DNA from: Burkholderiales bacterium
GTDB lineage: Bacteria; Pseudomonadota; Gammaproteobacteria; Burkholderiales; Burkholderiaceae_C
Direction: 5' to 3'
Length of the DNA: 64,000 nt
Assembly (NCBI GenBank): GCA_025363275.1
Contig: JANYEE010000149.1
Span: 1 to 64,000, forward strand
This document shows positions 18,004 through 26,148 of the stretch, piece by piece. Numbering within the stretch: the stretch's first letter is position 1; every line of letters starts with the position of its first letter. The position numbers and the translations under genes were made by a program. The notes under the pieces were generated by a model. It saw only the letters and a list, made by a program, of their open reading frames with translations. It was not told the origin of the DNA and searched no databases.

Positions 18004-18038
18004 AAAATTAGTACCCCTGGCATAACGAGGTTGAGTCC

Positions 18039-18245
18039 ATGAATATTTTTCGCCGTCCTGACTACAAGTCTGAAGCTACCCAGTTCATAGACCAACTCAA
18101 AGTCACTCAGCCCACACTAGAGGCTGAGCAGCGCCAAGGCCGCTCGCTACTGTGGGACAAAATCGTAGACCGTGCTGCCTGGAAAGGCTTTCGCACTGCG
18201 CAGGTAGCCCAGAAGCCCTACGTCTACCAAACTGGCGATAAATAA
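18039..18245 (+). CDS. DUF3460 family protein
   Basis: 68 residues, beginning MNIFRRPDYKSEATQFIDQLK with the core EAEQRQGRSLLWDK, matching the short DUF3460 family of Burkholderiales. Its function is unknown. It is soluble, basic and rich in Gln/Lys, without a signal peptide or metal motif. CGAGG lies 8 bases before the ATG. It sits between the OmpA-type lipoprotein gene and scpA, a placement I associate with this family in related bacteria. Confidence 0.85.
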   Translation: MNIFRRPDYKSEATQFIDQLKVTQPTLEAEQRQGRSLLWDKIVDRAAWKGFRTAQVAQKPYVYQTGDK

Positions 18246-18257
18246 GCCAAATCGGCC

Positions 18258-18302
18258 TGTGGCCCGCGTAAATACTGCCTGGCCAGCTATTATTTCAATA
18301 GC
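18258..18302 (+). repeat. 45-base palindrome-ended element, copy 4 (DUF3460-scpA gap)
   Basis: TGTGGCCC, 20 bases with TGC at positions 11-13, then the 17-base palindrome GCTATTATTTCAATAGC. It fills most of the 63-base gap between the DUF3460 stop and the scpA ATG (18309). Its 3' part closely matches the copy at 48034-48078. Confidence 0.8.
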
Positions 18303-18308
18303 ACTCTC

Positions 18309-19166
18309 ATGATCCAAACCCCAGTACCGGCCAGTGAAGCCCAGGCTTCACACGACAGCCTTTCGCCCATGCCGCAGGTGGTCGATCAGGTTGCACTGGC
18401 CCGCCTGTATGGCGAGCCGCTGTTTGCGATGCCGCAGGACTTGTACATCCCGCCGGACGCGCTGGAAGTGTTTCTGGAGGCCTTTGAAGGCCCGCTGGAT
18501 TTGCTGCTTTACTTGATCCGCAAGCAGAACTTCAACATCCTCGACATTCCGATGCTGAGCGTGACCAAACAGTACTTGGTCTACGTGGACCAGGTCCGCA
18601 AGCGCAACCTGGAGCTGGCGGCCGAATATCTGCTGATGGCGGCCATGCTGATCGAAATCAAGTCGCGCATGCTGCTGCCTCCGAAGAAGGTGGCTGGTGG
18701 AGAGGAAGTTGAAGACCCCAGGGCCGAGCTGGTGCGCCGCTTGCTGGAATACGAGCAAATGAAGATGGCCGCCGCCCGGCTGAACGCCATTCCTCAATTT
18801 GGCCGCGATTTTTTACAAGCCCAGATTTACATCGAGCAAGCGCTGCAGCCCAAGTTTCCTGATGTGCATATCGTCGACCTGGCCGATGCCTGGCGCGACA
18901 TGTTGAAGCGCGCCAAACTGGTCCAGCACCACAAAATCAGCCGCGAAGAACTGTCGGTGCGCGAGCACATGAGCATGGTGCTGAAGCGCTTGCAGGGCCG
19001 TCGCTTTGTCGGCTTTGAAGACCTGTGTGACCCCGCCAGCGGCGCGCCCGTGCTGGTGGTGACGTTTATTGCACTCCTGGAACTGGCCAAAGAAACGCTG
19101 ATCGAGATCACCCAGGCCGAGGCTTTTGCACCGATTTACGTGCGCCTAGCCTACTCACCCACCTGA
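18309..19166 (+). CDS. scpA: Segregation and condensation protein A
   Basis: 285 residues, kleisin subunit of the SMC-ScpA-ScpB condensin, which compacts and helps segregate the chromosome. The N-terminal SMC-neck-binding part contains [24 protein letters not shown], the best-conserved ScpA stretch. The C-terminal winged-helix part contains [12 protein letters not shown] and [17 protein letters not shown]. No scpB or smc gene is in this window. Panthothenate genes follow on the same strand with a gap of 13 bases, so readthrough into panB is likely. Confidence 0.93.
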   Translation: MIQTPVPASEAQASHDSLSPMPQVVDQVALARLYGEPLFAMPQDLYIPPDALEVFLEAFEGPLDLLLYLIRKQNFNILDIPMLSVTKQYLVYVDQVRKRNLELAAEYLLMAAMLIEIKSRMLLPPKKVAGGEEVEDPRAELVRRLLEYEQMKMAAARLNAIPQFGRDFLQAQIYIEQALQPKFPDVHIVDLADAWRDMLKRAKLVQHHKISREELSVREHMSMVLKRLQGRRFVGFEDLCDPASGAPVLVVTFIALLELAKETLIEITQAEAFAPIYVRLAYSPT

Positions 19167-19179
19167 GAAAACTGACACC

Positions 19180-20073
19180 ATGGCCCAAGACACCTCCGCT
19201 GCCGCTTCAACTTCCGCGTCCCCCTACGGCACGCTACCGCCGGCGTCGCCCATGGCGACTCGCAAACCGATCAGCCTTCCCCGCTTGCTGGAGATGCATG
19301 GCCGTGGCGAAAAGATCACCATGATCACCGCCTACGACGCCACCTTTGGTGCCGTAGCGGATGCCGCGGGTGTCGAATGCATTTTGGTTGGCGACTCCCT
19401 GGGCATGGTCTGCCAAGGATTGCACAGCACCGTGGGTGTCAGCCTGGACGATATGGCCTATCACACGGCATCGGTCGCGCGTGGCCTGCGCCGGTCGCAG
19501 GCCACCGCCTGGCTGATCGGCGACCTGCCTTTTGGCAGTTACCAGGAATCCAAGGAACAAGCCTTTCGCAGCGCCTCCGTGCTGATGCAGGCCGGCGCCC
19601 ACATGGTTAAGCTCGAAGGCGGCGGCTGGACTGCGCAAGTGGTGCGTTTTTTGGTGGAGCGCGGCATTCCAGTCTGTGCGCACCTGGGCCTCACGCCACA
19701 AACCGTACATGCTCTGGGCGGCTACCGCGTGCAAGGGAAGACCCAGGAAAGTGCCGATTTACTGAAGCGCCAGGCGCACGAGCTGCAAGACGCCGGCGCC
19801 TCCATGCTGGTGCTGGAAATGGTGCCTGCGCCGCTGTCACGCGAAATTACCGCTGAGCTTTCCCACTGCGCCACGATCGGTATCGGTGCAGGCAATGGCA
19901 CGGCCGGCCAAGTGCTGGTACTGCATGATATGTTGGGCGTCAACCTGGGCAAAAACCCGAAGTTCGTACGTAACTTCATGGAGGGCAACACAAGCATCCG
20001 AGGTGCGATGGAAGCTTATGTGGCTGCAGTCAAAGACGGTAGTTTCCCCGTCGATGCGTTGCACGCCTGGTGA
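19180..20073 (+). CDS. panB: 3-methyl-2-oxobutanoate hydroxymethyltransferase
   Basis: 297 residues. Transfers a hydroxymethyl group from 5,10-methylene-tetrahydrofolate to alpha-ketoisovalerate to give ketopantoate, the first committed step to pantothenate and CoA. Conserved blocks are [60 protein letters not shown] and [19 protein letters not shown]. About 25 extra N-terminal Ser/Ala/Pro-rich residues precede the core; an internal ATG at residue 25 ([17 protein letters not shown]) is an alternative start. panC follows after a REP-like repeat. Confidence 0.95.
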   Translation: MAQDTSAAASTSASPYGTLPPASPMATRKPISLPRLLEMHGRGEKITMITAYDATFGAVADAAGVECILVGDSLGMVCQGLHSTVGVSLDDMAYHTASVARGLRRSQATAWLIGDLPFGSYQESKEQAFRSASVLMQAGAHMVKLEGGGWTAQVVRFLVERGIPVCAHLGLTPQTVHALGGYRVQGKTQESADLLKRQAHELQDAGASMLVLEMVPAPLSREITAELSHCATIGIGAGNGTAGQVLVLHDMLGVNLGKNPKFVRNFMEGNTSIRGAMEAYVAAVKDGSFPVDALHAW

Positions 20074-20080
20074 CATGGTT

Positions 20081-20158
20081 CCCCCCCGAAGCGCCTGTGG
20101 CGCTTCCCCCTCAAGGGGGCGACACCGGCCGTCTGGCAAAGCCAGCCCGGCGGTGTCC
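20081..20158. repeat. REP-like intergenic element with three nested hairpins between panB and panC
   Basis: Three inverted repeats in a row: GAAGCGCC/GGCGCTTC (20088-20106), CCCCC/GGGGG around TCAA, and GACACCG/CGGTGTC (about 20121-20157) enclosing CTGGC AAA GCCAG. The composition and modular hairpins look like the dispersed extragenic palindromes of Comamonadaceae; I see one copy here. Its position inside a pan operon suggests effects on mRNA stability rather than full termination. Confidence 0.7.
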
Positions 20159-20182
20159 CTGAGCAACTCCTTCTCATAGCCT

Positions 20183-21007
20183 ATGCAACTTCTCCACACC
20201 ATTACCGACCTGCGGGCGGCCCTGAACCAGTACCGCCACCCCGCAGTGGTTCCGACCATGGGCAACTTACATGATGGCCACATTGCGCTGGTACGCCAGG
20301 CCAAACCCTTGGGCGATGTGACCGTTGCCACCATTTTTGTGAACCGCCTCCAATTTGCGCCGCACGAAGACTTTGACACTTACCCGCGCACCTTGCAGGC
20401 CGATTGCGCCAAGCTCGAAGCCGCCGGGTGTGATGTAGTGTTCGCACCCAACGAAGCCGAGCTGTATCCCCAGCCTCAAACCTACCGCGTGCAACCCCCT
20501 TCCGTATTGGCCGATATTCTGGAAGGCCACTTCCGCCCTGGCTTCTTCGGTGGCGTGTGCACAGTGGTCATGAAGCTATTAAGTTGCACCCAGGCACGCA
20601 CCGCCTTGTTTGGCAAAAAGGACTACCAACAGCTCATGGTCTTACGCAATATGGTGCAACAGTTCGCGATGCCCATCGATGTCGTGGGCGGCGAGACGCT
20701 GCGGGCTGAGGATGGCCTGGCCTTGTCCAGCCGGAACGGCTACTTGAGCGCGGCAGAGCGGCACCAGGCCGTGCAACTATCGGCGGCACTCAAACGCTTG
20801 GCGGAGACTTTGCGAGAAGGCAAAACCAACTACGTCGCGCTGGCAAACCAAGCCTTGGCAGAGTTAACCGCTCAGGGCTGGAGACCCGACTACGTGGTGG
20901 TCCGCCGACGCGCCGATTTGCAAGCACCACAGAGGGGCGATGCGCTGGTCGTGCTAGCCGCAGCGCGCCTAGGAACAACGCGCTTGATCGACAACCTGGA
21001 AGTCTGA
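20183..21007 (+). CDS. panC: Pantoate--beta-alanine ligase
   Basis: 274 residues, normal length. Condenses pantoate and beta-alanine with ATP to give pantothenate. Motifs: [18 protein letters not shown] (the HxGH nucleotidyl-transferase signature), [20 protein letters not shown], and the conserved Ser/Arg segment [11 protein letters not shown]. Together with panB it covers two steps of vitamin B5 synthesis; panE and panD are not in the window. It converges with the cyanophycin-associated DUF1854 gene, only five bases apart. Confidence 0.96.
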   Translation: MQLLHTITDLRAALNQYRHPAVVPTMGNLHDGHIALVRQAKPLGDVTVATIFVNRLQFAPHEDFDTYPRTLQADCAKLEAAGCDVVFAPNEAELYPQPQTYRVQPPSVLADILEGHFRPGFFGGVCTVVMKLLSCTQARTALFGKKDYQQLMVLRNMVQQFAMPIDVVGGETLRAEDGLALSSRNGYLSAAERHQAVQLSAALKRLAETLREGKTNYVALANQALAELTAQGWRPDYVVVRRRADLQAPQRGDALVVLAAARLGTTRLIDNLEV

Positions 21008-21012
21008 CCCGC

Positions 21013-21504
21013 TCACAAAAAGCGGTCGAGTATTTTCTTGCTGTGTGCGTTCAGCGCGAACTGGTCGCGCACCAAATACTGGATGCCGTGCGTGTCGGCA
21101 ATCAGTAGCGCGTTGTCCTTGCCAAGGCGCCGAATATCTTCATCACCGCGCAGCACAAAGTCGGTAGTGCCACGGTCGGTTTGGACCGTCCAAGTACACG
21201 GCGTGGAGAAGCTGGTCACCGCATCAATTCTGGTAATGACCGGCATGAATTCGCGCGTACCCAAGGCGTCGCGGATCAGCCCTTGTGCGGGCTCCGACAA
21301 ATCAGCTAAAGCATCGACCCAGCCCACCTCTTCACCATCCAGATTCACCAGCGAGATACCGTCTTCTGGCGCTTGAATGGGGAAGGCACGCACAGGTACC
21401 ACACCCTCAAATCGCTCACCCAGCGGTGAGGTCACAACCAGTTTTCCAAAGGCATCGCGCTCCAGCGTGAATTGCGTAGCGATCGCTTTAGTCGGCGCGG
21501 TCAT
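21013..21504 (-). CDS. DUF1854 family protein associated with cyanophycin metabolism
   Basis: 163 residues of the DUF1854 family, recognised by GERFEGVVPVRAFPIQAP, EEVGWVDALADL and TREFMPVITRIDAV. No signal peptide, membrane segment or cofactor motif. The ATG overlaps the TGA of the ABC transporter gene by 4 bases (ATGA), so the two are translationally coupled. In related bacteria this family sits beside cyanophycin synthetase and this ABC transporter, as here; its biochemical role is unknown. It may regulate or assist the exporter. Confidence 0.8.
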   Translation of the reverse strand: MTAPTKAIATQFTLERDAFGKLVVTSPLGERFEGVVPVRAFPIQAPEDGISLVNLDGEEVGWVDALADLSEPAQGLIRDALGTREFMPVITRIDAVTSFSTPCTWTVQTDRGTTDFVLRGDEDIRRLGKDNALLIADTHGIQYLVRDQFALNAHSKKILDRFL

Positions 21505-23765
21505 CGTGCATCGTCCATATCAACATCCATATTGCGGGCCTGTGCCTGGTACAGGTTGAAATAGGCTCCCTCCCTGGCTATCAGCGCATCATGCGAACCT
21601 TCCTCCACCACCTTGCCACGGTCCAGCACGATCAAACGATCCGCGCGGTGCAGCGTGGACAATCGGTGTGCAATCGCAATCGTGGTGCGGCCTTGCACCA
21701 GGTTTTCCAGCGCCTTCTGGATTTCCTTCTCGGTCTCCGAATCCACCGACGAAGTCGCTTCGTCCAGAATCAGAATGCGCGGATCAATCAGCAGCGCACG
21801 CGCAATCGAAATACGCTGGCGCTCGCCACCAGACAGGCCTTGACCCCGTTCGCCGACCATGGAGTCGTAGCCCTGTGCCAAACGCAAAATGAACTCGTGC
21901 GCGTGGGCCGCGCGCGCTGCCGCAATGATCTCGGCACGGGTCGCATCCGGCTTGCCATACGCAATGTTTTCGGCAATCGTGCCGAAAAACAAAAACGGCT
22001 CTTGCAGCACCAGGCCGATGTTCTGGCGATAGTCAGAGATGGCGTAAGCGCGGATGTCCACACCATCCACCAAAATGGCGCCCTCGGACACATCGTAAAA
22101 GCGGCAAATCAAATTGACCAAAGTGCTCTTGCCCGAACCGCTATGACCCACTAAGCCCACCATCTCGCCAGGGGCAATGTTCAAGTTGATACCGCGGTTC
22201 ACCTCGCGGTTACCGTAACGAAAACCCACATCGCGCACTTCAATACGCCCTACGACCTTACCAACCCGAACCGGTTTGGCGGGTTCCGGCACGCTAGACA
22301 CATGGTCCAGAATGTCGAAAATTCGCTTAGCAGCCGACGCTGATTTTTGGGTGACAGAGACGATACGGCTCATCGAATCCAGCCGGCCATAAAAGCGGCT
22401 GATGTAGGCGATGGCCATCAGCAACATACCCACGGTGATCTTGCCGTTGGACACCTGCCAGATACCAAAAGCCCACACCACCAACAGACCTACCTCGGTC
22501 AACAGCGACACGCTGGGCGAGAACAGCGACCAGATTTTATTGATGCGGTCGTTAACCAACAGATTGTGGTGATTGGCTTCACGAAAGCGTTTAGCCTCGC
22601 GTTGCTCTTGCGCAAAGGCTTTGACCACACGGATGCCGGGGATCGTGTCGGCCAGCACATTAGTCACTTCGCCCCAGACGCGGTCAATTTTCTCGAATCC
22701 GGTGCGCAAGCGGTAGCGCACAAAGTGAATCATCCAACCAATGAAGGGCAAAGGCACCAGCGTGATCATCGCGAGGTACGGGTCCATGGTGAACAGAATC
22801 ACGGCGGTCATAACAATCATCACCACATCGCTGGCAAAGTCAGTCAGGTGCAGCGACAAATACACCGCAATACGGTCGCTCTCGCTTCCCACGCGAGACA
22901 GCAAATCGCCTGTGCGCTTACCGCCAAAGTACTCCAGAGAGAGTCGCAGCAAGTGTTCGTAGGTGGTGGTGCGCAAATCTGCGGCGATGCGCTCGGATAC
23001 CAGCGCCAACACGTACGTCTTGCCCCAGCTCAGTACCCATGCCAACAAGCCGGCGCCCAAAAGCGCGAGTAAATACACGGCGATGGTGGCGGGAGGAACC
23101 TGCTGCCCGTTTTGCAGTGGGATCAACACCTTGTCGACCAGCGGGGCCGTTAGATACGGCGGTACCTGATGCGCTGCTGTACCCAACAACATCAACACAA
23201 ATCCGAGCAACAGTTGCCCCTTGTAAGGTTGGGCAAACCGCCACAGCCGAAACAGGGTCCAGGTACTGGGTGGGGTGTGAACCACCTTGGTACAAATGGG
23301 GCACTCTTCTTGGTCAGGCTCCAGAGGCGCTTTGCAACTGGGGCACACACTGCTCAGAGCCTTGACGAGTGGCTTTCCCGTCAAGTGGCTTTCAAGCTGA
23401 GCCTGAAAGTGCTCCACTAGTCGGATGGCATGCAGGTTTTGCCCCAAAGTGAATCGCCAAGTGACCAACAAGCCCTTGCCATTTACGAGGCTGAGATGCC
23501 CCACACCACCGTGATCATGGTGCTGCAGCTCCATCGAAGTCTCAAAATCCCACTCTTGCCAAGAGGTACCGCCGGACTGGCAACTCAACAGTCGGCGGTC
23601 GGTCACCACCACCAAACTCCGCACGAAGTGCAGGCGGGCGTCCAAGTCAACCTCCAGCGTTGACACAACGTTTTCCCGGGGTGAGAGCTGTTTTTGCAAC
23701 TCCAGGGTCCAAGCAATCGACAGATCGCCAGGCAGTTGGGGGGCAGCAAGGGCTACTGGAGTCAT
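21501..23765 (-). CDS. ABC transporter (exporter type, fused TMD-NBD) of the cyanophycin locus
   Basis: 754 residues from ATG 23765; a TTG at 23777 is a possible earlier start. An unusual N-terminal region of about 135 residues (rich in Leu/Gln, beta-like, ending near a CPSC...CPIC zinc ribbon at about 140-158) precedes a six-helix type I exporter domain (about 185-460). The nucleotide-binding domain has Walker A GHSGSGKST (about 540), signature LSGGERQR (about 640) and Walker B ILILDEATSSVD. A homodimeric exporter or membrane sensor is likely; the substrate is unknown. It is transcribed away from the cyanophycin synthetases and overlaps DUF1854. The family co-occurs with cyanophycin genes. 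Confidence 0.85.
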   Translation of the reverse strand: MTPVALAAPQLPGDLSIAWTLELQKQLSPRENVVSTLEVDLDARLHFVRSLVVVTDRRLLSCQSGGTSWQEWDFETSMELQHHDHGGVGHLSLVNGKGLLVTWRFTLGQNLHAIRLVEHFQAQLESHLTGKPLVKALSSVCPSCKAPLEPDQEECPICTKVVHTPPSTWTLFRLWRFAQPYKGQLLLGFVLMLLGTAAHQVPPYLTAPLVDKVLIPLQNGQQVPPATIAVYLLALLGAGLLAWVLSWGKTYVLALVSERIAADLRTTTYEHLLRLSLEYFGGKRTGDLLSRVGSESDRIAVYLSLHLTDFASDVVMIVMTAVILFTMDPYLAMITLVPLPFIGWMIHFVRYRLRTGFEKIDRVWGEVTNVLADTIPGIRVVKAFAQEQREAKRFREANHHNLLVNDRINKIWSLFSPSVSLLTEVGLLVVWAFGIWQVSNGKITVGMLLMAIAYISRFYGRLDSMSRIVSVTQKSASAAKRIFDILDHVSSVPEPAKPVRVGKVVGRIEVRDVGFRYGNREVNRGINLNIAPGEMVGLVGHSGSGKSTLVNLICRFYDVSEGAILVDGVDIRAYAISDYRQNIGLVLQEPFLFFGTIAENIAYGKPDATRAEIIAAARAAHAHEFILRLAQGYDSMVGERGQGLSGGERQRISIARALLIDPRILILDEATSSVDSETEKEIQKALENLVQGRTTIAIAHRLSTLHRADRLIVLDRGKVVEEGSHDALIAREGAYFNLYQAQARNMDVDMDDAR

Positions 23766-23961
23766 TTCAAGGGGCAATCCAAGAGCTATGGAAGAGTTTA
23801 TTGGGCAAGCTTTTTTGCAGGCCAGGACGGTTGCAGCAATGCTGGGACTTTACGATACTACGCTTGCGGCTGAGAGCCCGACGATCACCATGCCGGGTGA
23901 GAGAGAATACACAACGTATGTAGCACCGCTTCGGTGCACTACGGAATCCAACAAAAGAGCC

Positions 23962-26139
23962 ATGGCGAACAAGAAAGACATTGAAATTCTTCGGGTAACA
24001 CACCTGCGTGGCCCCAATATTTGGACTTACCGACCTGTCATCGAAGCCTGGGTCGACATTGGCGAATTGGAAGAGTTTCCCTCGAACACCCTGACCGGCT
24101 TTTACGAGCGGTATACCGCCTTGCTGCCTACGATCATCGAGCACCACTGTAGCCCAGGGGTGCGCGGTGGTTTCTTGCAACGCCTGCGTGAAGGCACCTA
24201 TGCAGCCCACATCGTAGAACACACGGCGTTGGAACTGCAAAACCTGGCGGGCATGCGCACCGGCTTTGGCAAAGCGCGACAAACCTCCAAACGCGGTGTC
24301 TACAAGATTGCCTTTCGCACCCGTCAAGAGCAAGTCGGCCGCGCTGCACTGGTTGCAGCCCGCGACTTGGTAATGGCTGCCATTAACGATACCGCTTTCG
24401 ATGTGGCCGCCACAGTGGACACCCTGAAAGAAATGGTGGATGACCTCTGCCTCGGCCCCAGCACCGCCCACATTGTGGAGGCCGCCACTGAGCGCCGTAT
24501 TCCCTTCATTCGTTTGACAGAAGGTAATTTGGTGCAGCTAGGCTATGGCATAAGCCAACGCCGTATATGGACAGCCGAGACCGACCAGACCAGCGCAATC
24601 GCCGAGGAAATTGCAAGCGATAAGGACTTGACCAAAAACTTGCTGGCCTCCTGTGGCCTGCCGGTGCCCGAAGGCAGCCTGGTGCGCAGCGCCGAAGCCG
24701 CCTGGGAAGCTGCCCAGGAAATCGGCGTGCCAGTAGTATTAAAGCCCTACGACGGCAACCACGGCCGTGGCGTATCGCTTAACTTGATGACCCAGGCCGA
24801 TGTGGAAGCCGCGTATGCGCTGGCCCACCGCAAAGGTGGTGGCAGCAGCGTCATCGTCGAGAAATTTATACCCGGTAACGAGCACCGGATGCTGGTGGTG
24901 GGCCGCGAAGTGGTGGCCGCCGCCCGCGGCGAAGAGCTGTGGGTGGTGGGTGATGGTGTCTCTGATATCGACCACTTAACCGACACACAAATCAATTCCG
25001 ACCCGCGCCGGGGCAGTGGCGAAGGCGCACCGCTCAACGCTTTGCTGCCCAGCCGGTCCGGTGAAATCATTCTGGAACTGGAGCGCGCAGGTCTGACAGC
25101 GGCCTCCATCCCCGCCAAAGACCAAAAGGTCTTGATCCAGCGCAATGGCAATGTGGCCGTTGATATCACCGATCTCCTGCACCCCAGCGTTGCCGCCGCA
25201 GCCACATTGGCAGCGCGGGTTGTCGGCCTGGATATTGCCGGCGTAGATATGGTTTTAGAAGACGCCACCAAGCCGCTCAGCCAGCAACGCGCCGCAGTGA
25301 TCGAAGTCAACGCTAGCCCTGGTTTGTTGGCCCATATCAAGCCGGCCAATGGCCCATCGCGCCCGGTGGGCAAAGCAATCATTGGTCACTTATTTTCGAC
25401 GGATCGGGACGGTCGCATTCCTATTGTGGGGGTGACCGGCACCCAAAAGACCGGCCGTATTGCCCGCCTGATCGCCTGGCTGGTCCATATCAGCGGCAAG
25501 CATGTGGGACTGGCCTGCAGCGAGGGGCTGTACCTGGACAGCCGGCAGGTGGTGGCCAAAGATTGCACCGATTGGGCGGCAGGCCAACGTATTCTGATCA
25601 ACCGCTCCGTCCAAGCTGCGGTGTTTGAAAACACCAGTCGTACCATCTTGGCCGAAGGGCTGACCTACGACAAGTGCGATGTGGGTGTGGTGACCGATGT
25701 GAGCTGGGATGCTTCCTTGGCCGACTTTGACATTCTGGATGCGGAGCAAACTTTCAAGGTGGCACGCACACAGATCGATGTCATTCTGCCCAGCGGCACG
25801 GCCGTCTTGAATGCCGGCGATGCGCAGGCAGTGGAGATGGCTGAGCTGTGCGACGGCAAGGTTATTTTTTACGGCACCAGCAGCGAGTTGCCAGCCATTG
25901 CCCAGCACCGCAAGGATGGCGAACGTGTGGTCTACCTGCGCAACGATGAAATCGTGTTGGGTATGGGTATGGACGACGTGGCGGCCTTGCCGCTGGCCTC
26001 ACTGAAACCCGCAAAAGCATCCCAGCCCGAGATGGTGATGGCGGCAGTAGCCGCCGCCTGGGCCCTGAATATTCCCCCTGAGTTGATTGGTGCTGGCTTG
26101 AGAACTTTCGAGTCCAGTCCCAAGAAAGCTCCCTACTGA
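23962..26139 (+). CDS. Cyanophycin synthetase-like protein with degenerate Mur-ligase half (CphA2/CphA'-like)
   Basis: 725 residues from ATG 23962 (MANKKDIEILRVTHLRGPN), where the alignment to the next gene begins; the open frame extends to 23788 but that part has no homology. The N-domain and ATP-grasp domain match CphA (LGPSTAHIVEAATERRIPF, KPYDGNHGRGVSLN, EVNASPGLLAHIKPANG). The Mur-ligase-like part keeps the fold start, but the P-loop reads VTGTQKTGRIARL instead of VTGTNGKTTTVRL, and the protein stops about 130 residues early, before the HNPDAM lobe. It should lack the second ATP-dependent ligase activity. Cyanobacterial CphA2, which polymerises beta-Asp-Arg dipeptides, also has a degenerate M domain. 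Whether this protein does the same, or supports the following full CphA, is inference. Confidence 0.85.
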   Translation: MANKKDIEILRVTHLRGPNIWTYRPVIEAWVDIGELEEFPSNTLTGFYERYTALLPTIIEHHCSPGVRGGFLQRLREGTYAAHIVEHTALELQNLAGMRTGFGKARQTSKRGVYKIAFRTRQEQVGRAALVAARDLVMAAINDTAFDVAATVDTLKEMVDDLCLGPSTAHIVEAATERRIPFIRLTEGNLVQLGYGISQRRIWTAETDQTSAIAEEIASDKDLTKNLLASCGLPVPEGSLVRSAEAAWEAAQEIGVPVVLKPYDGNHGRGVSLNLMTQADVEAAYALAHRKGGGSSVIVEKFIPGNEHRMLVVGREVVAAARGEELWVVGDGVSDIDHLTDTQINSDPRRGSGEGAPLNALLPSRSGEIILELERAGLTAASIPAKDQKVLIQRNGNVAVDITDLLHPSVAAAATLAARVVGLDIAGVDMVLEDATKPLSQQRAAVIEVNASPGLLAHIKPANGPSRPVGKAIIGHLFSTDRDGRIPIVGVTGTQKTGRIARLIAWLVHISGKHVGLACSEGLYLDSRQVVAKDCTDWAAGQRILINRSVQAAVFENTSRTILAEGLTYDKCDVGVVTDVSWDASLADFDILDAEQTFKVARTQIDVILPSGTAVLNAGDAQAVEMAELCDGKVIFYGTSSELPAIAQHRKDGERVVYLRNDEIVLGMGMDDVAALPLASLKPAKASQPEMVMAAVAAAWALNIPPELIGAGLRTFESSPKKAPY

Positions 26140-26148
26140 TTGCACATT

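Noticed and set aside
20573-20595. Possible further copy in panC (GCTATTAAGTTGC)
   Set aside because: No GCCC box 28 bases upstream and no palindromic partner.
23788-23961. N-terminal extension of the first cyanophycin synthetase
   Set aside because: These 58 codons have no similarity to the paralogue; homology starts just after ATG 23962, and the region is needed for divergent promoters.
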